Notes under the pieces: model-generated | What the model was told of the DNA's origin: nothing | What the model saw: only the letters and a program-made list of their open reading frames with translations | Databases searched by the model: none | Shown here: piece by piece, positions 26,946 to 36,587 of the stretch | Position numbering within the stretch: position 1 is the stretch's first letter | How the letters are laid out: the number at the start of each line of letters is the position of its first letter | NCBI GenBank assembly: GCA_963792875.1 | Contig: CAWBXV010000006.1 | Location: forward strand, 496,001 to 560,000 | Reading direction: 5' to 3' | From: JAHEGP01 sp963792875 | GTDB lineage: Bacteria; Pseudomonadota; Gammaproteobacteria; Pseudomonadales; JAHEGP01 | Length of the DNA stretch: 64,000 nucleotides | Translations under genes and position numbers: made by a program

Positions 26946-29108
26946 ATGTCGTCCCCGCGCACGCCCGAGTTGTCTTCCTATCCGCGCTACTGGGCCGAGT
27001 GCTTTGGCGTGGCGCCCTATCTGCCCATGTCCCGCGCCGAGATGGACGCGCTCGGCTGGGACAGCTGCGACATCATTCTGGTCACCGGCGACGCCTATGT
27101 CGACCACCCCAGTTTCGGCATGGCGGTGATCGGGCGCTTTCTGGAGGCGCAGGGCTTCCGGGTGGGCATCATCGCCCAGCCGGACTGGCGCAGCTGCGAT
27201 GCGTTCACGGCGCTGGGCCCGCCCAACCTGTTCTTCGGCGTCACCGCCGGCAATATGGACTCGCTGATCAACCGCTACACGGCCGACCTGCGCTACCGCA
27301 GCGAGGACGCCTACACGCCGGACGGGGCGCGCGAACAGCGCCCCGATCGTGCGGTGATCGTGTACAGCCAGCGGTGCCGGCAGGCCTATGGCGACGTGCC
27401 CCTGGTGATCGGCGGCATCGAGGCCAGCCTGCGGCGCATCGCCCACTACGACTACTGGAGCGACGAGGTCAGGCGCTCGGTGCTGCTGGACGCGGCCGCC
27501 GATATCCTGCTGTACGGCAACGCCGAGCGCGCCATCGCCGAGCTCGCGCACCGGCTCGCGGCGGGCGAGGCGCTGGACGCCATGACCGACATCCGCGGCA
27601 CCGCGGTGCTGCGGTCGGCGCCTCCCGGCGGCTGGACCGAGATCGACTCCACCCGGGTGGACTGGCCCGGGCAGATCGACAAGCTGGCCAATCCCTACGA
27701 TATGGACGAGGGCGCCGCTGCTCCGGGCTGCGGCAGCGCCCCCGCGGCAGCCGCGGACCAGGCCGAGGTGCAGCCCCTGCGCATCGTCCCCATGCCGCTG
27801 CAGCGCAAGCACGCGCTCGATCCGGCCCGCACCTATGTGCGCCTGCCGTCCTTCGAGAAGGTGAGCAAGGACGCCGTGCTCTACGCGCACGCGTCCAGGG
27901 TGCTGCACCAGGAGTCCAATCCCCACAACGCGCGGGCGCTGATTCAGCGGCACGGCGGGCGCGAGCTGTGGGTCAACCCGCCGCCGATTCCGCTGACCAC
28001 CGCGGAACTCGATGGCATCTTCGATCTGCCCTATCAGCGGCGCCCGCATCCGTCCTATGGCAGCGCCCGCATTCCCGCCTACGAGATGATCCGTACCTCG
28101 GTGAACATCATGCGGGGTTGTTTCGGCGGCTGCACCTTCTGCTCCATCACCGAGCACGAGGGCCGCATCATCCAGAGCCGCTCGGAGGCGTCGGTGCTGC
28201 GCGAGATCGAGGCCATCCGCGATCAGGTACCGGGTTTTACCGGCACCATCTCCGATCTGGGCGGACCCACCGCCAATATGTACCACCTCGGCTGCAAGGA
28301 CCCCGAGACGGAGGCCAGCTGTCGCCGGCTGTCCTGCGTCTATCCGGGCATCTGCAGCAACCTCAACACCAGCCACCGCCACACCACCGCGCTGTACCGC
28401 AAAGCGCGCGCTCTGCCGGGCATCAAGCGCGTGGCCATCGCCTCGGGCCTGCGCTACGACCTCGCGGTCAGGGACCCGGAGTACGTCAAGGAGCTGGTGA
28501 CGCACCACGTCGGCGGCTATCTCAAGATCGCGCCGGAGCACACCGAACAGGGTCCGCTGAGCAAGATGATGAAGCCTGGCATGGGCAGCTACCAGGCGTT
28601 CAAGGACATGTTCGACCGCTATTCGCGGGAGGCCGGCAAGGAGCAGTACCTGATTCCCTATTTCATCGCCGCCCACCCCGGCAGTGAAGACGGCGATATG
28701 GTGAACCTGGCGCTGTGGCTCAAGCGCAACCGTTTCCGCATCGACCAGGTGCAGACCTTCTACCCGTCGCCGATGGCGCTGGCGACCGCCATGTACCACT
28801 CCGGACGCAATCCGCTGAAAAAGCTCAGCTACAAGGGCGAGCGCGTCTACATCCCCCGCCAGCTGGAGCAGCGCCGCCTGCAGAAAGCCCTGCTGCGCTA
28901 CCACGACCCCAAAAACTGGCCGCTGCTGCGCAAGGCGCTGCTGGCGATGGGCCGCGCCGATCTGATCGGCGACCGACCCGAGCAGCTGGTGCCGGCCGAT
29001 GGCGCCGCCCGCCCGCGGCGCGGCCAGGGGCGCGGCCCCTCCGTGCCACCGCCTCGCAGCGCCAGGCGCGGCGGCGGCCGCGGCAGGGCCAGGAGCCCGG
29101 GCCGCTAG
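26946..29108 (+). CDS. ygiQ: YgiQ family radical SAM protein
   Basis: The product is 720 aa, in the normal range of the YgiQ/UPF0313 family. The radical SAM cluster motif is MRGCFGGCTFC with Cys at about 392, 396 and 399. Family signatures include the opening YWAECFGVAPYLPMSRAEMDALGWD (in short: WDSCDIILVTGDAYVDHPSFG), GGIEASLRR, ARTYVRLPSFEKV, and SDLGGPTANMY. The C-terminus is a basic Arg/Gly-rich tail. The reaction is unknown; the family is widespread and assumed to use SAM radical chemistry. ATG 26946 is 34 bases after a strong promoter. The gene is alone and precedes fadBA. Confidence 0.93.
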   Translation: MSSPRTPELSSYPRYWAECFGVAPYLPMSRAEMDALGWDSCDIILVTGDAYVDHPSFGMAVIGRFLEAQGFRVGIIAQPDWRSCDAFTALGPPNLFFGVTAGNMDSLINRYTADLRYRSEDAYTPDGAREQRPDRAVIVYSQRCRQAYGDVPLVIGGIEASLRRIAHYDYWSDEVRRSVLLDAAADILLYGNAERAIAELAHRLAAGEALDAMTDIRGTAVLRSAPPGGWTEIDSTRVDWPGQIDKLANPYDMDEGAAAPGCGSAPAAAADQAEVQPLRIVPMPLQRKHALDPARTYVRLPSFEKVSKDAVLYAHASRVLHQESNPHNARALIQRHGGRELWVNPPPIPLTTAELDGIFDLPYQRRPHPSYGSARIPAYEMIRTSVNIMRGCFGGCTFCSITEHEGRIIQSRSEASVLREIEAIRDQVPGFTGTISDLGGPTANMYHLGCKDPETEASCRRLSCVYPGICSNLNTSHRHTTALYRKARALPGIKRVAIASGLRYDLAVRDPEYVKELVTHHVGGYLKIAPEHTEQGPLSKMMKPGMGSYQAFKDMFDRYSREAGKEQYLIPYFIAAHPGSEDGDMVNLALWLKRNRFRIDQVQTFYPSPMALATAMYHSGRNPLKKLSYKGERVYIPRQLEQRRLQKALLRYHDPKNWPLLRKALLAMGRADLIGDRPEQLVPADGAARPRRGQGRGPSVPPPRSARRGGGRGRARSPGR

Positions 29109-29187
29109 CCGCCTCCCGTTCCCGTTGTCCCCGTTGTCCCGCGTGGCGGCTGCGGCCTGCCGGCCGGGTGGTTTACGTCCGAGATAA

Positions 29188-29217
29188 TTGACCCGCGCCG
29201 CTTGCGCGGCTTTAAAT
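29188..29217 (+). promoter_or_regulatory. fadBA promoter with internal inverted repeat
   Basis: TTGACC (29188-29193) is a good -35 and TTTAAA or TTAAAT (29211-29217) a possible -10, with spacing of 17-18. Between them CCGCGC (29193-29198) and GCGCGG (29204-29209) form a perfect inverted repeat, a place where a fatty-acid-responsive repressor could bind. Start of transcription would be near 29224, leaving a leader of about 70 nt. Confidence 0.45.
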
Positions 29218-29295
29218 ACCGCGTTGATTGGCTCAATATGCAGGGGGCCGGCGGACGTACTGGCTGTAATACGACAACGAAAACAGGAAATCGAC

Positions 29296-31447
<2,152 letters not shown>

Positions 31448-31471
31448 GGCTGTCGAGAGAGGAGAGAGATT

Positions 31472-32651
31472 GTGAGTTTACAAGCCAGAGACGCGGTGAT
31501 TGTCGATTATGCCCGCAGCGCCATGGGGCGCTCCAAGAATGGTTGCTTCCGCAACACCCGCGCAGACGATCTATCCGCCACCATCATCAGGGGGCTGTTG
31601 GCGCGCAACGAGGCCCTGAACCCTGCCGACATCGATGACCTGATCTGGGGTTGCGTGCTGCAGCGCGGCGAGCAGGCCATGAACGTCGCCCGCAACATCG
31701 TGCTGCGCGCGCAGCTGCCCTTTACCATCCCGGCCCAGACCGTCAACCGCCTGTGCGGCTCGTCCATGTCGGCACTGCACACGGCCAGCGCCAATATCAT
31801 GGCCGGCCTGGGCGATGTGTATGTCGTCGGGGGCGTCGAACACCTCGGCCATCTGCCGATGATGGAGGCGGTGGACCCCAACCCGCGCCTGGGGCTCAAT
31901 GTCGCCAAGGCCGCCATGAGCATGGGCATGACCGCCGAATACCTGGCGCTGCTGCACGGCATCACGCGCCCGCAGATGGATGAACTGTCCGCGCGCTCGC
32001 ACCACCTGGCGGCGAAGGCGGCGGCCGACGGCAAGTTTGCGCGGGAAATCATTCCCGTCGAGGGCCACGATGCCGACGGCGCGCTGTGGGCGGTCGATCG
32101 CGATGAAACCATCCGCCCCGAGACGACGGTCGAAGGCCTGGCGCAGCTGCCGCCGGCGTTCAATCCCAAGGGTGGCACTGTCACCGCGGGCAGCTCCTCC
32201 CAGATCTCTGACGGCGCCTCGGTCATGCTGGTGATGTCGGCGGAGCGGGCGGCGGCGCTGGGGCTCGCGCCCATCGCCAGGGTGCGCGCCATGACGGTGG
32301 TGGGTGTGGATCCCTCGATCATGGGTTACGGCCCGGTGCCCTCGACCAGGGCGGCCCTGGCAAAGCTCGGCATGACCATGGACGACGTCGACTGCGTCGA
32401 GTTGAACGAGGCCTTCGCGGCGCAGGCGCTGCCGGTGCTGAAGGACTCTGGACCTGCTCGACGACCTGGACCGCAAGGTGAACCTGCACGGTGGCGCCAT
32501 CGCGCTGGGACATCCCTTCGGCTGCTCCGGCACGCGCATCACCGGCTCGCTGCTGACGGTGATGCAGGACCGCGACATGAGCATCGGCGTGTCCACCATG
32601 TGCATCGGCCTGGGACAGGGCATCACCACCGTACTCGAACGCGTCAATTGA
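31472..32651 (+). pseudogene. fadA: 3-ketoacyl-CoA thiolase FadA, one frameshift
   Basis: From GTG 31472 (preceded by GAGAGGAGAGAG) the frame follows E. coli FadA: AVIVDYARSAMGRSKNGCFRN, the nucleophile Cys in VNRLCGSSM, VVGGVEHLGH, and LNEAFAAQALPVLKD. Then the frame changes: LDLLDDLDRKVNLHGGAIALGHPFGCSG (catalytic His) and STMCIGLGQG (catalytic Cys) to VLERVN at 32651 are in the next frame. One extra T near 32450 in GACTCTGG restores the thiolase (about 392 aa). It splits 3-ketoacyl-CoA into acetyl-CoA and a shortened acyl-CoA, in complex with FadB. A terminator follows at 32683-32703. Confidence 0.9.
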
Positions 32652-32682
32652 CGGCGTCGCGCGACCGCGGCATGATTTCAAG

Positions 32683-32703
32683 GCGGACCTCAGGGTCCGC
32701 TTT
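32683..32703 (+). terminator. Intrinsic terminator of the fadBA operon
   Basis: GCGGACC (32683-32689) and GGTCCGC (32694-32700) form a 7-bp GC stem with the 4-nt loop TCAG, followed by TTTGTCATTGT. It starts 32 bases after the fadA stop. The T tract is short and interrupted, so termination may be partial. Confidence 0.65.
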
Positions 32704-32729
32704 GTCATTGTGGGCTGGGCGTTGCCGGC

Positions 32730-33069
32730 ATGAGTGAGACGGTGGAGCACCTCGAGAGACCTGCTGGCGGATTTCGGCGCGGTGAGCTGCCGGCGGATGT
32801 TTGGCGGCTGGGGCGTATTCCGCGACGGCGCGATGTTCGCGCTGGTGGTGGACGAGGCGGTGTATCTGAAGGCCGACAGTGACTCGCGGCATCGCTTCAG
32901 CGAGCGCGGCCTGCCGGCCTTCAGCTATCTGCGGCAGGGGCGGGCGGTGAGCCTCTCCTATTATCTGGCGCCCGAGGAGGCGCTCGACGACCCCCGGGCG
33001 ATGCGGCCTTGGGCGGAACTGGCCTATGCCGCTGCCCGGCGCAGTCAGACCAGCTCGTCCGGGCGCTGA
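32730..33069 (+). CDS. TfoX N-terminal domain protein, N-terminus possibly frameshifted
   Basis: The clear part (LLADFGAVSCRRMFGGWGVFRDGAMFALVVDEAVYLKADSDSR split across: RRMFGGWGVFRDG, VYLKADSDSRHRF, FSYLRQGRAVSLSYY) is the TfoX/Sxy N-terminal domain. In E. coli Sxy this domain helps CRP-S promoters; single-domain copies have unclear roles. The natural start looks like ATG 32730 (MSETVEHL), which needs one extra G near 32754 to be removed to join the domain frame. If the sequence is right, GTG 32734 (MRRWSTSRDLLADFG) gives an intact 111-aa protein with an unusual start. It follows the fadBA terminator. Confidence 0.7.
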
Positions 33070-33994
33070 GCGGCGGCGCGTCCGCCGGCTCGCCGCCTGC
33101 TGCTTGCTGGCGCTGGGTGCGAGCGCCGGGGTGCCGGCCAGGGCCGACGGCGAGCCCGCGGCCCGGGCGCCGTCGGAATTCCGGCAGCTGGCGCTGGGCC
33201 TGCGCAGGACGCCGCGCCCGGTGCGGTCCGATTTCGCCGTGGCCGTGCTGCGGGAAATGATCGCGATGTACCGGGCGGAGATCAAGCCGGGCGATCTGGC
33301 GGTCGACGACAGCGCCTACGCCCGCTGGTCGCGCAGCGTGTCCGGCTTCGCCGACCAGCTGCAGGCGGCGGCCGATCGCATCGCGCCCGGCACCCCGGTG
33401 GCGATACTGTCCGGGCCGGACGGCGACGTCTACCTTGAGGTGCAGGGGCGGCCGATCATCGTCAGCGCCCCCCGCATGGCCCGGCAGGCGGCGCTGGAGC
33501 GCAGCATAGTGGCGCATTTCTGCGACCAGTACCCCTGCGACGGGCTGATCGAAGGCTACAGCGAACGCAGCGGAGAGCGCATCGATGCCCTGCCGCACTG
33601 GCAGTTTCGCGTGGGGCCGGTGCCGTCCTGCAGCACCGGCACGGGGCTGGAGCTGCTGTTCAACAGCGAGCGCCGCCTGCTGGAAAAGCGCGAGCTGTGC
33701 CGGCAGTTGTTTGCGGAGCTCGCTGCGCTGGCCCGCGCGCTGGCCGCGGCGCAGCGGCGCGGGGTGGCGCTGGAGTGGGATCAGCTGCGGCTGCAGGCCA
33801 TGGACGCGGCGACCACCCAGGTGCTGGTGAATCGGGCCGGTGACGGGCTCGCGCTGAGCCTGCCGACGCTGGCCGCCAGCCCGCGTCTGCTGGGCAGTGT
33901 ACTGCCGTGGCTGATATCGGCGACGGAGGGCGCGGGCCATCGCGGCATCCTGCTGGTAGTGACCAACATCGAAGACCTGGTTCCCGGGTGGTAG
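33026..33994 (+). CDS. Secreted protein of unknown function
   Basis: The product is up to 322 aa. A signal peptide is visible from about residue 20 (RRVRRLAACCLLALGASAGVPARADG), so the gene probably starts a little upstream of it; ATG 33026, overlapping the TfoX-like gene by 44 bp, is the only ATG that includes it. The mature part is mixed alpha/beta with DSAYARWSRSVSGFADQLQ, VAILSGPDGDVYLEVQGRP, a Cys pair in HFCDQYPCDGLIEGY and a helical C-terminal half. I recognise no family. It is likely periplasmic. Confidence 0.62.
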   Translation: MPLPGAVRPARPGAERRRVRRLAACCLLALGASAGVPARADGEPAARAPSEFRQLALGLRRTPRPVRSDFAVAVLREMIAMYRAEIKPGDLAVDDSAYARWSRSVSGFADQLQAAADRIAPGTPVAILSGPDGDVYLEVQGRPIIVSAPRMARQAALERSIVAHFCDQYPCDGLIEGYSERSGERIDALPHWQFRVGPVPSCSTGTGLELLFNSERRLLEKRELCRQLFAELAALARALAAAQRRGVALEWDQLRLQAMDAATTQVLVNRAGDGLALSLPTLAASPRLLGSVLPWLISATEGAGHRGILLVVTNIEDLVPGW

Positions 33995-34168
33995 CGCCAG
34001 CGGCCGCCTCGCCAAGAGCGATAACGAAGCCACGGCGCGTGGGGATTTATCGAGAATCCGTGCACCGCGTTGTCGTTCACCCTGAAGGTGATCGAGAAAA
34101 ATACACTTTCTTTAAATGCTTCAATACGCTGATGAAAATCATAGCGCTCAACCGCGGTATCCAGGATT

Positions 34169-35380
34169 ATGTCACGCACCCGCAAATATGGCCTGCTGGC
34201 CAGCCTGTACATTGCGCAGGGGCTGCCCTTCGGCTTCTTCATGCAGTCCCTGCCGGTGCTGCTGCGCAATGAGGGCATGGCGCTGGAGACCATCGGCTTC
34301 AGCGCCGTGCTGGCGCTGCCCTGGGCGTTCAAGTTTCTGTGGGCGCCCGCGCTGGACAAGTGGGGCAGCCGCCGGCACTGGATCATGGCGGCCAATGCGC
34401 TGGCGGTCGTCGCCCTGCTGGCACTGTCCCTGCTGCCGCTGCAGGAGCTGGCGACGCGAGCGCTCGGCTGGCTCTTTTTCGGCTTCTTTGTCATCAACCT
34501 GTTCAGCGCGACCCAGGATATCGCCACCGACGGTCTGGCGGTGAACATCCTCAGCCAGCGCGAGCGCGGTATCGGCAACGGCATCCAGGTGGCCGGCTAC
34601 CGGGTCGGCATGATTCTCGGCGGCGGCCTGCTGCTGGCGTGGTTCGCGCTGCTGGGCTGGCAGCATTCGCTGTGGGTGCTGGCGGCCATGCTGGCAGCGG
34701 CGACGCTGCCGATTGCCGCGCTGCGCGAGGCCGATCACCACTGTGCGCAGGAGTCGCTGCGGCTGGCGGATTTCCTGGCCTTTTTCCGCATGGATCGGGT
34801 GCGGCTGTGGCTGCTGATATTGTTGACCTACAAGTTCTGCGACCACTTTGCCGGCACCATGGTGCGGCCGCTGCTGATCGATCTGGGGATGACGGTGGAA
34901 CAACTGGCGCTGGTGCTGGGCACCGTGGGGTTTGGCGCGGGGCTGGTGGGTGCCCTGCTGGGCGGCTGGCTGGTGAACTATCTGGGCCGCTATGGCGCGC
35001 TGCTGTTGTTCGGGCTGGTGCAGGCGCTGGTGGCGGGGTGCTGGGTGACGATCTCTGCGGACTATCACCCCCTGGCCGTGATCTACCTGCTCAGCGCCGG
35101 CGAGCATCTCGCCGGCGGGCTGGCGACCGCCGCATTGTTCACCGCCATGATGGACCACTGTCGCAGCGATTGCGGCGCCAGCGATTACGCCCTCCAGGCC
35201 TGTCTGGTGGTGCTGGCGAGCCTGCTGGCAGCGGGCGTCAGCGGCCTGTCGGCGGGCCAGCTGGGTTATCCGGCACACTTCCTGCTGGCCGGCATGATCG
35301 GTCTGGCGCCCTTGCCATTGCTGCGGCGTTATCGCCATAATCTGGCGACGGGGGCACCGCCCGCTGCGCTGCGGGTGTAG
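34169..35380 (+). CDS. AmpG-like major facilitator superfamily transporter
   Basis: The product is 403 aa with about 12 transmembrane helices. The opening KYGLLASLYIAQGLPFGFFMQSLPVLLR and the loop FKFLWAPALDKWGSRRHWI are typical of the AmpG/RhtX branch, followed by SATQDIATDGLAVN, another hallmark. AmpG brings anhydro-muropeptides into the cytoplasm for cell-wall recycling; related members import siderophores or acetyl-CoA, so the cargo is not certain. No cell-wall recycling gene is beside it. ATG 34169 starts the canonical N-terminus. About 175 bp upstream hold no gene and no clear promoter. Confidence 0.82.
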   Translation: MSRTRKYGLLASLYIAQGLPFGFFMQSLPVLLRNEGMALETIGFSAVLALPWAFKFLWAPALDKWGSRRHWIMAANALAVVALLALSLLPLQELATRALGWLFFGFFVINLFSATQDIATDGLAVNILSQRERGIGNGIQVAGYRVGMILGGGLLLAWFALLGWQHSLWVLAAMLAAATLPIAALREADHHCAQESLRLADFLAFFRMDRVRLWLLILLTYKFCDHFAGTMVRPLLIDLGMTVEQLALVLGTVGFGAGLVGALLGGWLVNYLGRYGALLLFGLVQALVAGCWVTISADYHPLAVIYLLSAGEHLAGGLATAALFTAMMDHCRSDCGASDYALQACLVVLASLLAAGVSGLSAGQLGYPAHFLLAGMIGLAPLPLLRRYRHNLATGAPPAALRV

Positions 35381-35423
35381 CGATGGCGCGTGCGGCGGCG
35401 CTGGGTGAATCGAGGCGATGGCG

Positions 35424-36053
35424 ATGCAGAGCGGGCTGACACTGACACTGCAGCAGCGATGGCTGCGCCGGGGGCGCCGCTACGGCGCCGGTGATGCCCT
35501 GCTCGAGGCGACCTACGCCGACATCGCGCGCCGCTACGGCGAACGCCACCGGGCCTATCACACGCTGCAGCACCTCGAGGCGATGTTTGCGGATTGCGAC
35601 CGCTTCGGCATCGACAGCGCGGCGGTGGATTTCGCCGTCTGGTTCCACGATATCGTCTATCGCCCGGGCTCGGCAGCCAATGAGGCGCGCAGCGCGCGGC
35701 TGGCCGCTGCCGCGCTGGCAGCCATCGGCGTCGCCGGGCCGCTGGCGGCCACCGTCGAACGCATGATCCTGTGCAGCAAGCGCCATCGCGACCCGCAGGG
35801 CGATAGCGACACCAGGCTGTTTCTGGACGCCGACATGGCCATTCTCGGGGCCGACGCCGAGGACTATCAGCGCTACGCCGAGGCGGTGCGGCGCGAGTTC
35901 AAGCGCCTGCCGGGCTGGCTCTACCGGCGCGGGCGGCGACAGTTTCTGGCGGGTCTGCTGGGGGCGCGGCCCATCTTCGAGTCGCCCGGCTTTCACCAGG
36001 CGTACGAAGAGCGTGCCAGAGTGAACATCGCAGGGGAGCTCGCCAGGCTATGA
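35424..36053 (+). CDS. HD-domain metal-dependent phosphohydrolase-like protein
   Basis: The product is about 209 aa. HD-superfamily features are AYHTLQHLEAMF (first His), the paired VWFHDIVYRPGS, the mid-helix ARLAAAALAAIGV and the metal-side DADMAILGADAEDY. This group is annotated as predicted HD phosphohydrolases; substrate unknown. ATG 35424 (second in-frame Met) is preferred over 35418 because GAGG then lies 7 bases upstream. It overlaps the next gene by 4 bp (ATGA) and they are probably co-translated. Confidence 0.78.
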   Translation: MQSGLTLTLQQRWLRRGRRYGAGDALLEATYADIARRYGERHRAYHTLQHLEAMFADCDRFGIDSAAVDFAVWFHDIVYRPGSAANEARSARLAAAALAAIGVAGPLAATVERMILCSKRHRDPQGDSDTRLFLDADMAILGADAEDYQRYAEAVRREFKRLPGWLYRRGRRQFLAGLLGARPIFESPGFHQAYEERARVNIAGELARL

Positions 36054-36580
36054 AGGGGCGCCGCATGCGCCTGGTTGCCGGCATGGCGGGTCTGCTGGCG
36101 GTGGCCTTCGCTGTGCTGCTGGCGCTGTTATGGCGCTACCAGAGCCCCGTCACGCCGTCCGCTGACCTGCCCGGGCAGTGTGCCCGGGCGCTGGTGGCGA
36201 TGCGGGCGGATGCCGCCGATGTCGGGGCCCGCTGTGCTATCCGCCAGTGGTATCTGCAGCAGCTTACCGTGATCGATGCGCTGGACGGCGAGCTCGAGCG
36301 GCAGGGGGTCGGTCTCGATCAGCGCGCGCGCTGCGCCTACAGCATCCGCCATGAGGCCCGCATGGAGGCCCGCGCGCGCATGCCCTCGCACCTGGCCCTG
36401 ACCCTGCTGCGCCTGCGCGACCTGGTCACCTATGGCCATCCGGACGGGCCCTCGTTCGAGAGCCTGCTGGACCCGGCCGATCCCGACGGGGCTTATCGCC
36501 GGCTGATCGAGACCGCGGCCTTGACCAATGAGCACGTCGACCAGAGCTGCGAACTGCAGCTGCAGCCGGTGCCAGAGTAG
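36050..36580 (+). CDS. Membrane-anchored hypothetical protein
   Basis: The product is 176 aa with an N-terminal hydrophobic anchor (LVAGMAGLLAVAFAVLLALLW) and a soluble Cys-containing helical domain (QCARALVAMRADAADVGARCAIRQWY, RARCAYSIRHEARMEAR, VDQSCELQLQ). Four cysteines outside the cytoplasm suggest possible disulfides. No family recognised. The start overlaps the HD-domain gene stop by 4 bp, so the two are coupled. It ends 7 bp from the convergent GGDEF/EAL gene. Confidence 0.68.
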   Translation: MKGRRMRLVAGMAGLLAVAFAVLLALLWRYQSPVTPSADLPGQCARALVAMRADAADVGARCAIRQWYLQQLTVIDALDGELERQGVGLDQRARCAYSIRHEARMEARARMPSHLALTLLRLRDLVTYGHPDGPSFESLLDPADPDGAYRRLIETAALTNEHVDQSCELQLQPVPE

Positions 36581-36587
36581 CACTGGC

